Below, in pieces: positions 8,679-17,619 of a stretch of 64,000 bases of DNA (the stretch's first letter is position 1; each line of letters begins with the position of its first letter). A program made the position numbers and the translations under genes. Origin of the DNA: Mycobacterium sp. GA-1199 (GTDB lineage: Bacteria > Actinomycetota > Actinomycetes > Mycobacteriales > Mycobacteriaceae); assembly GCF_001500045.1 (NCBI RefSeq), contig NZ_LQIX01000001.1, forward strand, positions 186,001-250,000, written 5' to 3'. The notes under the pieces are model-generated. The model saw only the letters and a list, made by a program, of their open reading frames with translations. It was not told the DNA's origin and made no database searches.

Positions 8679-10250
8679 CCGCGAGACCATTCGCTCGATG
8701 AAGCGGAGCTGCCTGCCGTCGCGGCCCGGCGCCCATAGTGCGATGAATCCCGCCGCTACAGCGCACAGGACACCGAGGGCGATCAGCGAGGTGTGCATGG
8801 CCTCCAGGAACGCCACCTGCGCGGCCTCCGACAGGCTTGCGCCCTGCGGCCCCAGCCGCGCGGCCACCTCGAGTGCCTCGGCCAACGAATTCGAGGCGGC
8901 GGTGCGGAGCGATTCGGGTAGTGCGCCCAGATGCGGCTGCAGCCTGTCGCCGTACTGGGCGGCCAACACGGAGCCCGCGACTGCGATGCCAAGGGCGGCT
9001 CCCACCTCGCGGGTGGTGTCGTTGACCGCCGACGCGACGCCCTGCTTCTCGTCCGGCACCGCCCCCATGATCGCCGAAGTCGCCGGCGCTGTGCACAACC
9101 CGATACCCGTCGACATGATGAGCAGCGGCAGCGCCAGGTCCAAGTACGGCGAGTCGACCTCCAGTGTCTGCATGTAGAACAGCCCTACCGCGATCAGTGT
9201 CAGGCCGGTGGACAAGACGATCCGCAGACCCAGTCGCGGCAGATACCACGGTGTTGTGAGGCTCAGGACCAGCAGGGGGGCGACCAGGGGCGCCAACGCG
9301 AACGCCGTTTGCAGAGGCGTGTAGCCGAGCAACAGCTGCATGTACTGCATCGAAACGAAGAAGAATCCGAAGTTGGCGAGGAAGAAGAACGTCACCACGA
9401 CGGAACCGGTGGTGAAGTCGGCCTTGGCGAACAAGCGGACGTCGAGTAATGGGTGCGCGCTGCGCAGTTCCCACACCGCGAAGGTGGCCGCCATGACAAT
9501 CCCGCCGGCCATGCACCCGTATACGAGGGGATGCGTCCAGCCGTGGGCGGGCGCCTCGAGCACGCCGTAGACGAAGACCGCGACGGCCCCGCCAACCAAT
9601 ACCGCTCCTGGCCAGTCCAGCGGTGTGGCTTGCTGATCGCGAGACGAGGCCACCGTGCACGCGAGGCCGAACAACCCCGCACCCGAGATCGCGAATGCCC
9701 AGAAGATCGATTGCCACGACCAGAAGTGCAGCAGCACACCGGATCCCAGGAAGCCGACCACTGCACTCGAACCCGCGACACCCGCCCAGATGCCGACGGC
9801 CTTGTTGCGTTCGGCCTTCGGGTACGCGGCCGTCAACAGCGACAGTGTGGCCGGCATGACGAACGCCGCACCGACGCCGGCCACGGCGCGAGCGATGATC
9901 AACGCGACTGGACCGTCGAAGATCAGCGGCGCGGCCGAGGCCAGCGTGAAGATTCCGAGACCGGCGAGCAGAGCGCCGCGGCGACCGTACCGGTCGCCGA
10001 TCGCACCGGCAGGCAACAACAGACACGCCAGCACCAAGGTGTAACCGTCGACCACCCACGTCAACTGTGCTTGTGTGGCCGTGGTTTCGATCGCGATGTC
10101 AGGCAGCGCGGCGTTGAGAGCCACCATCGAACTGATGACCAGCGCGACACCCATGCAGGCCACGGTCAGTAACCAGACGCGCGCCCGATGGGACAGGTGG
10201 GCGACGCTCGCGCCGATATCCTGTTCAGACCGGCTGAGGGTGTCGACCAT
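8601..10250 (-). CDS. DHA2-family MFS drug exporter
   Basis: A 549-aa major facilitator with about 14 hydrophobic segments, as in the EmrB/QacA-type drug:H+ antiporters. Seen: GDRYGRRGALLAGL near residue 85 (loop 2-3 motif) and RAVAGVGAAFVMPATLSLL (motif C-like). The start chosen is the ATG at 10250, preceded by AGAAAGAGAG; the open frame continues upstream but runs into the divergent tetR gene. The C-terminal ~26 codons overlap mftG on the other strand. The divergent TetR regulator at 10341 is the likely controller. Substrate unknown. Confidence 0.88.
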   Translation of the reverse strand: MVDTLSRSEQDIGASVAHLSHRARVWLLTVACMGVALVISSMVALNAALPDIAIETTATQAQLTWVVDGYTLVLACLLLPAGAIGDRYGRRGALLAGLGIFTLASAAPLIFDGPVALIIARAVAGVGAAFVMPATLSLLTAAYPKAERNKAVGIWAGVAGSSAVVGFLGSGVLLHFWSWQSIFWAFAISGAGLFGLACTVASSRDQQATPLDWPGAVLVGGAVAVFVYGVLEAPAHGWTHPLVYGCMAGGIVMAATFAVWELRSAHPLLDVRLFAKADFTTGSVVVTFFFLANFGFFFVSMQYMQLLLGYTPLQTAFALAPLVAPLLVLSLTTPWYLPRLGLRIVLSTGLTLIAVGLFYMQTLEVDSPYLDLALPLLIMSTGIGLCTAPATSAIMGAVPDEKQGVASAVNDTTREVGAALGIAVAGSVLAAQYGDRLQPHLGALPESLRTAASNSLAEALEVAARLGPQGASLSEAAQVAFLEAMHTSLIALGVLCAVAAGFIALWAPGRDGRQLRFIERMVSRSDDELGRPVPDHDDGGVRAPARDDR

Positions 10251-10279
10251 GCGTCGCTCTCTTTCTGAGGAGATTTTCG

Positions 10280-10312
10280 AGACTAACAGTCTTGTTGTGA
10301 GACCGATAGTCT
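10280..10312. promoter_or_regulatory. Tandem TetR operators between exporter and regulator
   Basis: Two palindromes lie 20 bp apart centre to centre: AGACT-AAC-AGTCT (10280-10292, perfect 5-bp arms) and AGACC-GAT-AGTCT (10300-10312, one mismatch). They sit within a direct repeat, GAGACTAACAGTCTTGTT versus GAGACCGATAGTCTTGTT. A two-helical-turn spacing in the divergent gap fits repression of both genes by the TetR protein. Binding is inference. Confidence 0.6.
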
Positions 10313-10340
10313 TGTTCCCGGCGAGGAGGTGGGTTAAACG

Positions 10341-10994
10341 ATGAGCGGGGCGAGTACCGACCCGAGGCCGGCCCGGTCGCGTGCCCGCCTGCTCGAGGCG
10401 GCGACAACGCTGCTGCGGGCGGGCGGCCCGAGCGCGGTCACCATCGACGCGGTCACCCGAACCGCCAACGTCGCGCGGGCCACGCTGTATCGCCACTTCC
10501 CGAGCGCCAACGACTTGATGGCGGCGGCGTTCTTGAGCCTGCTCAACCCCGCGCCTATGCCGCCGTCAGAGGGCGGCCTGCGCGAGCGGCTGATCGCGGT
10601 CGTGGTCGGGTGGGCGGAGTCGATCGCCGAGGCGTCCGCGATGATCACCGCCATGACGTGGATGGCGTCCGGTCCCGACGTGGGGACGTACTCCGAAGTG
10701 CAGCAGCCGGATTCCGATGCCGTCGGCACCCTGAGGTCACGCATCATCGCGCTGTACTCGGCGCCCTTCGACGCGATCCTCGACGGTGCCCAGGCGGCCG
10801 AGGAACTCGACGAGGTGGACCGGATCCAGACCATCGCACTTCTGATCGGCCCGTTGATTCTCGGGAAGCTGTCGACCGTGGCCGACTTCGACTACCGCGC
10901 GTGCGCGGAGGCTTCGGTGGACGGTTTCCTGGCCACCCACGCGAAGAAGCCGACCGAGATCACCTCAGCGAGTAGCGAATCGGAAGATGCTTGA
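10341..10994 (+). CDS. TetR/AcrR family transcriptional regulator
   Basis: 217 aa. N-terminal TetR helix-turn-helix at about residues 14-60 with VTIDAVTRTANVARATLYRH; the C-terminal ligand domain has no family I recognise. Strong Shine-Dalgarno AGGAGGTG before the ATG. It is divergent from the DHA2 exporter with tandem palindromes between them, so it probably represses the exporter and itself until an inducer binds. The 3' end overlaps the convergent P450 gene by 35 bp. Confidence 0.88.
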   Translation: MSGASTDPRPARSRARLLEAATTLLRAGGPSAVTIDAVTRTANVARATLYRHFPSANDLMAAAFLSLLNPAPMPPSEGGLRERLIAVVVGWAESIAEASAMITAMTWMASGPDVGTYSEVQQPDSDAVGTLRSRIIALYSAPFDAILDGAQAAEELDEVDRIQTIALLIGPLILGKLSTVADFDYRACAEASVDGFLATHAKKPTEITSASSESEDA

Positions 10995-12222
10995 GGCCCC
11001 CGACGAAGACCGTCGCGGCTAGTTCGGGTTCGCCGGCCAGTTCGATCGAGTCCAGCCTTGGGAGCAGTTCGGTGAACAGGCTGTTCATCTCCATGCGCGC
11101 CAACGCGGCCCCGAGACAGAAGTGCACTCCGTAGCCGAACGAGAGATGCTTGTTGGGATCGCGGCCCACGTCGAACTTGAACGGCTCGTCGAAAACGTCT
11201 TCGTCACGGTTGGCGGATACGTAAGCGAGATAGGCGGATTCGCCCTTGGCGATCGGTACGCCCCGGACCTCGGTGTCTTCGGCTGCGGTGCGCATGAACT
11301 CTTTGACCGGGGTGGTCCAGCGGATCATCTCCTCCACCCCGGTCCCCATCAATTCCGGTTGGGCCTGTAGCCGTGCGAGTTGGTCGGGATTGTCGATCAG
11401 CGCGCGCAGACCACCGGAGATCGCGTCCTTGGTGGTGTCGTGGCCCGCGGTGGCCACGATCACGTAGTACGACGCGGTGTCGACCTCCGACAACGGCTCA
11501 CCGTTGATGGTTCCGTTGGCGATCGCCGAAGCGAGGTCATCGGTCGGGTTCGCCCGGCGTGAAGCGGTCAGTTCGCCGAAGTAGGCGAAGAACTCGAGCA
11601 CCGTCTGCAGCTTCTCCTCAGGGGTGGTGCCGCGCTGGTACTCCTCGTCGTCACCGCCGAAGATCTCCTGGGTGAGCTTGAGCATGCGCGGGAAGTCCTC
11701 CTCGGGCAGCCCGAGCAGCGAGAGGATCACATAGAGCGGATAGTGCACCGCGATGTCCTCGACGAAGTCGCATTCGGGCCCGATGTCGCGCATCTTGTCG
11801 ACGTAGCGCTTGGCCAGCTCGTCGACCCGAACCTTCAGTTCGCGCATCGCCTTGGGGCGGAACCAATCCGCGCCGATCTTGCGGACATCGCGGTGGTGCG
11901 GGTCGTCCATGTGGATCAGTGTTCGCAGGCCCATGCCGGCTTCCAGCTGCGCCCTGGCCAGGTCGTCGGCCTCGGCGGTCGCGAGCAGCGGCCGCGGCTC
12001 GCTCAGCCACAGGTTGTTGTCGCGCTCGATCGCCATGATGTCGGCGTGCTTGGTGATGGCGTAGAACGGCCGATACGGCGGGTGGTCCACATAGGGGACC
12101 GGGTTGTGGGCCCGCAGATGAGTCAGCGCGGCGTGCAGCCGATCGTCGTCGGCATACGCCTTGGGGTCGGCGAAGACCTTCGCGGCTTCCTGTGATTCCT
12201 GGTCCATCGTCGGCGTGCTCAT
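10960..12222 (-). CDS. Cytochrome P450 (tandem copy 1)
   Basis: Soluble bacterial P450 monooxygenase, 420 aa, needing ferredoxin and reductase not encoded nearby. Seen: I-helix ATAGHDTT with the acid/Thr pair, K-helix ExxR in VEEMIRW, and heme signature FGYGVHFCLGAALAR with the axial Cys near residue 369. Start at 12222 (MSTPTMDQ) after GAGGAGC; an upstream in-frame ATG lies inside the operator region and was rejected. It is highly similar along its whole length to the next gene, so a tandem duplication. The CYP family and substrate are not certain; CYP189-like is a guess. Confidence 0.93.
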   Translation of the reverse strand: MSTPTMDQESQEAAKVFADPKAYADDDRLHAALTHLRAHNPVPYVDHPPYRPFYAITKHADIMAIERDNNLWLSEPRPLLATAEADDLARAQLEAGMGLRTLIHMDDPHHRDVRKIGADWFRPKAMRELKVRVDELAKRYVDKMRDIGPECDFVEDIAVHYPLYVILSLLGLPEEDFPRMLKLTQEIFGGDDEEYQRGTTPEEKLQTVLEFFAYFGELTASRRANPTDDLASAIANGTINGEPLSEVDTASYYVIVATAGHDTTKDAISGGLRALIDNPDQLARLQAQPELMGTGVEEMIRWTTPVKEFMRTAAEDTEVRGVPIAKGESAYLAYVSANRDEDVFDEPFKFDVGRDPNKHLSFGYGVHFCLGAALARMEMNSLFTELLPRLDSIELAGEPELAATVFVGGLKHLPIRYSLR

Positions 12223-12239
12223 GAAGCTCCTCGGGAACG

Positions 12240-12265
12240 ACTTGACGGGTGTCAAGTGCAGTCTA
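12240..12265 (-). promoter_or_regulatory. P450-1 promoter and palindromic operator
   Basis: ACTTGAC-GGGT-GTCAAGT (12240-12257) is a perfect 7-bp-arm palindrome. Three bases upstream on the gene strand is TAGACT (12260-12265), a -10-like hexamer. The palindrome would cover the transcription start, a typical repressor position. The P450-2 gene has the same arrangement. Confidence 0.6.
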
Positions 12266-12335
12266 TGTGACCGACGCCACTTCGCGCCGCGAGGGTGGCT
12301 TCATCACCGCGATGTCACCGCGATGGCGCCGATTC

Positions 12336-13586
12336 TCAGCGCAGCGAGTATCTGATCGGCAGGTGCTTGAGCCCGCCGACAAAGATCGTCGCGATGAACT
12401 CCGGGTCGCCGGCCAAATCGATCGCATCGAGCCGAGGCACCAGCTCGGTGAAGAAGCTGTTGATCTCCATGCGTGCCAGGGCGGCGCCGAGACAGAAGTG
12501 CACGCCGTAGCCGAATGAGAGGTGCTTGTTCGGGTCTCGGCCGACGTCGAAGCGGAACGGCTCGTCGAAGATGTCCTCGTCGCGGTTGGCCGAGACGTAG
12601 GACAGCAGCACCGACTCGCCCTCCTTGATCGGCACACCGCGCACCTCGGTGTCGGCCGTGGCGGTGCGCATGAACTCCTTGACCGGGGTGGTCCAGCGGA
12701 TCATCTCCTCGACCGCGGTGCCCATCAGCTCCGGGTGGGCTTTCAGTCGAGCGAGCTGGTCCTGGTTCTCGATCAGCGCCAGCAGGCCACCCGAGATCGC
12801 CGCGCTCGTGGTGTCGTGGCCCGCGCTGGCAACGATGACGTAGTAGGACAGGCAGTCGACGTCGTTGAGGTACTCGCCGTCGATCTTGGCGTTGGCGATC
12901 GCCGAGGCCAGGTCGTCGGTGGGGTTGGCCCGGCGTTCGGCGGTCAGCGCGGTGAAGTAGCGGAAGAAGTCGGTGATGACCTCGTGCAGTTCCTGCGCGC
13001 TCTTTCCGCGGGTGAACTCGTCGTCGTCGCCGCCGAACATCTCCTGGGTGAGCTTGAGCATGCGGCCGAAGTCGGATTCGGGCAGGCCGAGCAGCGACAG
13101 GATCACATAGAGCGGGAAGTTCACCGCGACCTCTTGGACGAAGTCGCATTCGGGACCTTTTTCGACCATCTTGTCCACGTAAATCTTGGCCAGCTCGTCG
13201 ACGCGGGCCTTCAGGGCGCGCATCGCCTTGGGCCGGAACCAGTCCGCGCCGATCTTGCGGATGTCGCGGTGCAGCGGGTCGTCCATGTGGATCAGAGTGC
13301 GCAGTCCGCCACCGGCGGCGAGGTTGGCCTGCGACAGATCATCGGTCGCGGCCGTGACGAGCATCGGGCGTGGTGCATTGATCCAGAGCTCGTTGTCGCG
13401 CTCGATCGCCATGATGTCGGCGTGTCTGGCGACGGCCCAGAACGGCCGATAGTCCGGCACGTCGACATAGGACACCGGGGCGTTCTTACGCAGGTGGGTC
13501 AATGCGGCGTGCAGGCCCGCCTCGTCGGTGTAGGCCTTCGGATCGGCCAGCACCTTGGCGGCGTCATCGATGATCGGCGTGCTCAT
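12336..13586 (-). CDS. Cytochrome P450 (tandem copy 2)
   Basis: 416 aa, paralogue of the downstream P450 at 10960-12222. Seen: I-helix ASAGHDTT, K-helix VEEMIRW, heme-binding FGYGVHFCLGAALAR with the Cys near residue 365, and the identical C-terminal ending GGLKHLPIRYSLR. The N-terminus begins MSTPIIDD, parallel to copy 1. A gap of 113 bp with its own promoter-operator separates the copies, so each is expressed separately but probably under the same regulator. Divergent from the esterase gene. Confidence 0.93.
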   Translation of the reverse strand: MSTPIIDDAAKVLADPKAYTDEAGLHAALTHLRKNAPVSYVDVPDYRPFWAVARHADIMAIERDNELWINAPRPMLVTAATDDLSQANLAAGGGLRTLIHMDDPLHRDIRKIGADWFRPKAMRALKARVDELAKIYVDKMVEKGPECDFVQEVAVNFPLYVILSLLGLPESDFGRMLKLTQEMFGGDDDEFTRGKSAQELHEVITDFFRYFTALTAERRANPTDDLASAIANAKIDGEYLNDVDCLSYYVIVASAGHDTTSAAISGGLLALIENQDQLARLKAHPELMGTAVEEMIRWTTPVKEFMRTATADTEVRGVPIKEGESVLLSYVSANRDEDIFDEPFRFDVGRDPNKHLSFGYGVHFCLGAALARMEINSFFTELVPRLDAIDLAGDPEFIATIFVGGLKHLPIRYSLR

Positions 13587-13608
13587 AGGTTCCCTCGCTC
13601 AGGGTCAT

Positions 13609-13636
13609 ACTTGACAGCTGTCAACTACGCACTCTA
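13609..13636 (-). promoter_or_regulatory. P450-2 promoter and palindromic operator
   Basis: TTGACAGCTGTCAA (13611-13624) is a perfect 14-bp palindrome inside ACTTGACAGCTGTCAACT. TAGAGT (13631-13636, minus strand) is the -10-like hexamer just upstream. Shares TTGAC-N4-GTCAA and the -10/operator order with the copy-1 promoter. Confidence 0.6.
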
Positions 13637-13685
13637 AGCGATGCTCCGAGCCGGGGGATCCGGGCCGCGTCAGTACGCTCGCGAG

Positions 13686-15281
13686 GTGGCGAGTGCAAGG
13701 GGCGGGCCGATTGTGCGGCGCGGCGTATGTCGCGCGGCGGCGGCGCTCGCACTGCTTGCGGCCGCACTGTCCGGCTGCGCCCAGGGCGAGACCGCAGCGG
13801 TGGATGTGCCAGCCGACCCCGGGGTCGTGCGGACCGCCGCGGGCGCCGTCCGCGGGACCGTCGCCGACGACCATCGGTACTTCGCTGGAATCCCTTACGC
13901 CGCACCGCCTCTCGGTGCGTTGCGCTGGCAACCACCCGCGCCGGTCGCGGCGTGGACGGGGTTCCGGGACGCGACTCGCCCCGGTGCGCGCTGCATTCAG
14001 GACACCAGCTCCGACGTCGACCGGCGCCAGCCCAGCGAGGACTGCCTGACCCTCAACGTCTGGACCCCGCCGCCGTCGGACGAACCGCGGCCGGTGATGG
14101 TGTGGATCCACGGCGGGAGCTTCCTGAACGGCAGCGGCGACATCTACCCCGCGCGGCGATTGGCCGGCCGCGGCGTAGTCGTCGTCACGATCAACTATCG
14201 CCTCGGGGCGCTGGGCTTCCTGGCCCACCCGGCGCTCGGTTCGGGCGGCGACGTCGGCAACTACGGCCTCGCCGACCAGCAGGCCGCGCTGCGATGGGTT
14301 CGCGACAACATCGCCGGATTCGGCGGGGACCCCGCCAAGGTCACGATCGCGGGCGAGTCGGCAGGCGGGACGGCAGTGTGCGACCACCTCGTCGCGCCCG
14401 GGTCCCGGGGACTGTTCAGCGCGGCGATCATCCAGAGTGCGCCATGTCAGGCGCAGTACGACCTGCCGGCCGCCCAGCAGGCCAGCACGGCGTACGCGGC
14501 TGATGTCGGATGCGCGGATCCTCACCTCGCCGCGGACTGCCTACGGTCTGTGCCCGCCGATCGGTTGCAGGCCCCGCTGATGTACTCGCGGTTCGGGGCC
14601 GAACGCCTGAGCGGCCCGGTGGCGGGCACCGAGGCGCTGCCCGAGAACACGTTCACCGCGATCACCGGTGGGAAGGCTGCCCGGGTGCCGGTGCTGATCG
14701 GCACCACACGAGACGAACACACGCTGTTCGCGGCGCTGCAGGCGTTGCGCGGGCGGCCATTCGATGCCGGGAGCTACCCCGAACTGCTGGCCGAGGCCTT
14801 CGGGTCGCACGGGTCGGCCGTGGCGGCGCGGTATCCGCCCGAGCGGTACGGCGGAAGCGTTGCGCTGGCGTATTCGGCGGCGGTGACGGCCTCCGAATAC
14901 GCCTGCGTGGCCGACCGGATGGCCGACGCCCTTGTCGACCAACCCGTCTATGCCTACGAGTTCGCCGACCGCGGCGCGCCCGCGCCCGAACCGTTGCGCG
15001 GTGCGCCGTTTCCGGTCGGCGCGGCGCATTCCCTGGAGTTGCGCTACCTGTTCGACGTCGGCGGCGCGCCACCGCTGGATCCCGCCCAACAACGGCTGTC
15101 CGAGGAGATGGTCGACTACTGGGCGCGGTTCGTCGCGACCGGATCACCAGGCATCGGGTGGCCGGAGTTGACCAGCGGACCGGCGGGTGAGCGGATGTGG
15201 CTGGAAGCCGATGGCAACCGCGTCGTCACCGATTTCGAGCAGCAACACCAATGTGCGTTTTGGGCCGGTTTCAGCGACTGA
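13686..15281 (+). CDS. Secreted lipoprotein carboxylesterase (type B)
   Basis: Alpha/beta-hydrolase of the carboxylesterase/lipase family, about 531 aa. Seen: an N-terminal signal peptide with lipobox LSGC, so export and lipid anchoring are expected; GGSFLNGSG oxyanion-hole motif; nucleophile GESAGG; an acidic residue in TRDEHTLF; and GAAHSLEL, which fits the catalytic His. Starts are ambiguous: GTG 13686 was chosen to give a compact signal peptide, but GTG 13713 with AAGGGG upstream is also good, and an ATG at 13641 is possible but unlikely. It is divergent from P450-2; whether they work together is unknown. Confidence 0.88.
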   Translation: MASARGGPIVRRGVCRAAAALALLAAALSGCAQGETAAVDVPADPGVVRTAAGAVRGTVADDHRYFAGIPYAAPPLGALRWQPPAPVAAWTGFRDATRPGARCIQDTSSDVDRRQPSEDCLTLNVWTPPPSDEPRPVMVWIHGGSFLNGSGDIYPARRLAGRGVVVVTINYRLGALGFLAHPALGSGGDVGNYGLADQQAALRWVRDNIAGFGGDPAKVTIAGESAGGTAVCDHLVAPGSRGLFSAAIIQSAPCQAQYDLPAAQQASTAYAADVGCADPHLAADCLRSVPADRLQAPLMYSRFGAERLSGPVAGTEALPENTFTAITGGKAARVPVLIGTTRDEHTLFAALQALRGRPFDAGSYPELLAEAFGSHGSAVAARYPPERYGGSVALAYSAAVTASEYACVADRMADALVDQPVYAYEFADRGAPAPEPLRGAPFPVGAAHSLELRYLFDVGGAPPLDPAQQRLSEEMVDYWARFVATGSPGIGWPELTSGPAGERMWLEADGNRVVTDFEQQHQCAFWAGFSD

Positions 15282-15640
15282 CGGCACCGCGACCGTCACG
15301 GGTAGGGTGGGCCCGCAGGCTCAGCGCCGGGCAACCGGGTATCCCGTGGCCAGGGATTTGGAGCGTGCCGTTTTCTAGGGCATACTGTTCGGGTTGCCTT
15401 GAGCCGGGACGGTGCCTGTTCGGACCGCGTGGCCGGGGCATACGACCGGCGCCCAACCGGGCGCATCCGGTGCCAATCTCGATCGCGAAGATTTTCGGAG
15501 CGGACGAGCGTGTGCGGGCGACACACCCGACCGCGGGTACCGGTGGACCACAGACAGAAGAACAGCGGCGGCATAGCAGCGTGACTGCGCCGGTGAGAGC
15601 GGCCCATTTCCGGGCCCAGTATGAGTGAGGTAGGAGAAGC
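15282..15640 (+). other. Intergenic region with S10 operon promoter and long leader
   Basis: 359 bp without a convincing gene. A candidate promoter is TTGGAG (15358-15363) and TACTGT (15383-15388), spacing 19. The leader after it is about 250 nt, and carries GGTTGCCTTG (15392-15401) next to the expected start, which also occurs in the spc leader, and a perfect 6-bp hairpin GCGCCC-AACC-GGGCGC (15449-15464). No classic terminator or riboswitch was recognised. Confidence 0.5.
15358..15388 (+). promoter_or_regulatory. Candidate promoter of the S10 operon
   Basis: TACTGT fits the TANNNT -10 of the mycobacterial housekeeping sigma factor; the -35 TTGGAG is at the long spacing of 19, so the -35 assignment is weak. 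It is supported by position and by the downstream motif shared with the spc promoter. Confidence 0.45.
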
Positions 15641-15946
15641 GTGGCGGGACAGAAGATCCGCATCAGGCTCAAGGCCTACGACCACGAGGCGATCGACGCC
15701 TCGGCGCGCAAGATCGTGGAAACGGTCACCAGAACCGGCGCCAGCGTGGTTGGTCCTGTGCCGCTGCCGACCGAGAAGAACGTGTACTGCGTCATCCGGT
15801 CCCCGCACAAGTACAAGGACTCGCGGGAGCACTTCGAGATGCGCACCCACAAGCGGCTGATCGACATCCTCGACCCGACGCCCAAGACCGTTGACGCCTT
15901 GATGCGCATCGATCTGCCGGCCAGCGTCGACGTCAACATCCAGTAG
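15641..15946 (+). CDS. rpsJ: 30S ribosomal protein S10 / NusJ
   Basis: 101 aa, starts GTG after GGTAGGAGAAGC. Seen: [19 protein letters not shown] at the N-terminus and [20 protein letters not shown] in the middle, both near-universal in S10. Part of the 30S head; also the Nus-factor partner of NusB in antitermination (family knowledge). First gene of the eleven-gene S10 operon, 11 bp before rplC. Confidence 0.98.
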
Positions 15947-15957
15947 GAGACCAGGAC

Positions 15958-16611
15958 ATGGCTAGAAGAGGCATTCTGGGCACCAAGCTGGGCATGACGC
16001 AGGTGTTCGACGAGAACAACCGGGTCGTGCCGGTGACGGTCGTCAAGGCCGGGCCCAATGTGGTGACGCGCATCCGTACGCCGGAGCGCGACGGCTACAG
16101 CGCGGTGCAGCTGGCATACGGCGAGATCAGCCCGCGCAAGGTCAATAAGCCTGTCACGGGCCAGTATTCGGCGGCTGGGGTCAACCCGCGTCGGCATCTG
16201 GCCGAGCTGCGGCTCGATGACGAGTCCGCGGCCGCCGAATACGAGGTCGGTCAGGAGTTGACCGCCGAGATCTTCGCCGACGGCACCTACGTCGACGTGA
16301 CCGGCACCAGCAAGGGCAAGGGTTTCGCCGGCACGATGAAGCGGCACGGTTTCCGCGGCCAGGGCGCCAGCCACGGCGCACAGGCGGTGCACCGCCGCCC
16401 CGGTTCCATCGGTGGCTGCGCCACGCCCGGCCGGGTGTTCAAGGGCACGCGCATGTCTGGCCGCATGGGCAACGACCGCGTGACGACGCTGAACCTGTTG
16501 GTGCACAAGGTCGATGCCGAGAACGGCGTGCTCTTGATCAAGGGCGCAATCCCCGGCCGTAACGGCGGGCTCGTGATGGTCCGCAGTGCAATCAAGAGGA
16601 GCGAGAAGTAA
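15958..16611 (+). CDS. rplC: 50S ribosomal protein L3
   Basis: 217 aa. Seen: [19 protein letters not shown] at the N-terminus and the L3 signature [20 protein letters not shown] near residue 120, followed by [19 protein letters not shown]. Early-assembly protein near the peptidyl transferase centre. The start follows GGAGACCAGGAC. The stop overlaps the rplD start by one base. Confidence 0.98.
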   Translation: MARRGILGTKLGMTQVFDENNRVVPVTVVKAGPNVVTRIRTPERDGYSAVQLAYGEISPRKVNKPVTGQYSAAGVNPRRHLAELRLDDESAAAEYEVGQELTAEIFADGTYVDVTGTSKGKGFAGTMKRHGFRGQGASHGAQAVHRRPGSIGGCATPGRVFKGTRMSGRMGNDRVTTLNLLVHKVDAENGVLLIKGAIPGRNGGLVMVRSAIKRSEK

Positions 16612-17279
16612 TGGCTCTCAAAGTTGATGTCCACACGCCTGCGGGGACGAAAGACGGTTCCGTCGAGCTGCCCGCCGAGCTGTTCGACGTCGAGGTGAAC
16701 ATCGCGTTGATGCACCAGGTGGTCACCGCGCAGCTGGCCGCGGCGCGGCAGGGCACGCATTCCACCAAGACACGCGGTGAAGTCCGTGGCGGCGGTAAGA
16801 AGCCGTACCGGCAGAAGGGCACCGGCCGTGCGCGCCAGGGCTCGATCCGGGCGCCGCAGTTCACCGGCGGTGGCACCGTGCACGGTCCCAAGCCGCGCGA
16901 CTACAGCGAGCGGACTCCGAAGAAGATGATCCGGGCCGCCCTGCGCGGTGCGCTGTCCGACCGGGCCCGCAATGATCGGATCCACGCGGTCACCGAGCTC
17001 GTCGAGGGCCAGGCGCCGTCGACCAAGAGCGCCAAGGCATTTCTTGCCACACTTGTCGCCGACCGCAAGCTCGAGAAGAACAAGGTGCTCGTGGTGATCG
17101 GGCGCGCCGACGAGGTCAGCGCCAAGAGCGTGCGCAATCTCCCGGGCGTGCACGTGCTTTCGCCCGATCAGCTCAACACCTATGACGTGCTCAATGCTGA
17201 CGACGTGATCTTCAGCGTCGAGGCGCTCAACGCCTACATCAGCGCCAACCAGACTGCGAAAGAGGAGGTGTCGGCCTGA
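16611..17279 (+). CDS. rplD: 50S ribosomal protein L4
   Basis: 222 aa. Seen: [20 protein letters not shown] and [20 protein letters not shown], the exit-tunnel loop of L4. In E. coli L4 represses its operon by binding the leader; the leader here shows no recognisable L4 site. Overlaps rplC (TAATG) and rplW (TGATG) by one base, so translation is coupled. Confidence 0.98.
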   Translation: MALKVDVHTPAGTKDGSVELPAELFDVEVNIALMHQVVTAQLAAARQGTHSTKTRGEVRGGGKKPYRQKGTGRARQGSIRAPQFTGGGTVHGPKPRDYSERTPKKMIRAALRGALSDRARNDRIHAVTELVEGQAPSTKSAKAFLATLVADRKLEKNKVLVVIGRADEVSAKSVRNLPGVHVLSPDQLNTYDVLNADDVIFSVEALNAYISANQTAKEEVSA

Positions 17280-17581
17280 TGGCGACCGTCACTGACCCGC
17301 GCGACATCATTCTGTCGCCGGTCATCTCCGAGAAGTCGTACGGGCTGATCGAGGACAACGTCTACACGTTCATCGTGCATCCCGACTCGAACAAGACACA
17401 GATCAAGATCGCCGTCGAGAAGATCTTCGGTGTCAAGGTCGACTCGGTGAACACCGCCAACCGGCAGGGCAAGCGCAAGCGCACCCGCACCGGATACGGG
17501 AAGCGCAAGAGCACCAAGCGCGCCATCGTCACGCTGGCCGCGGGTAGCAAGCCCATCGACCTGTTCGGAGCACCGGCTTGA
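17279..17581 (+). CDS. rplW: 50S ribosomal protein L23
   Basis: 100 aa. Seen: [20 protein letters not shown] and the basic loop [20 protein letters not shown]. Sits at the exit tunnel and docks SRP and trigger factor (family knowledge). One-base overlap with rplD; 38 bp before rplB. Confidence 0.98.
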   Translation: MATVTDPRDIILSPVISEKSYGLIEDNVYTFIVHPDSNKTQIKIAVEKIFGVKVDSVNTANRQGKRKRTRTGYGKRKSTKRAIVTLAAGSKPIDLFGAPA

Positions 17582-17619
17582 TTTCGTCAGGCCGGCGACG
17601 GAGGAAGACCTAGAGAATC

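Noticed and set aside
12222..12255. Longer start for P450 copy 1 (in-frame ATG at 12255).
   Set aside because: It would place the N-terminus inside the palindromic operator, has no Shine-Dalgarno sequence, and is not matched by copy 2, which begins MSTP like the shorter form.
15676..16506. Long antisense ORF opposite rpsJ/rplC (276 aa).
   Set aside because: High-GC shadow of real ribosomal genes; the translation has no domain and the plus-strand reading is certain. The same holds for other long antisense frames, such as those at 13605-14525, 28456-29319, 38446-39807, 45019-45618 and 59286-60551.
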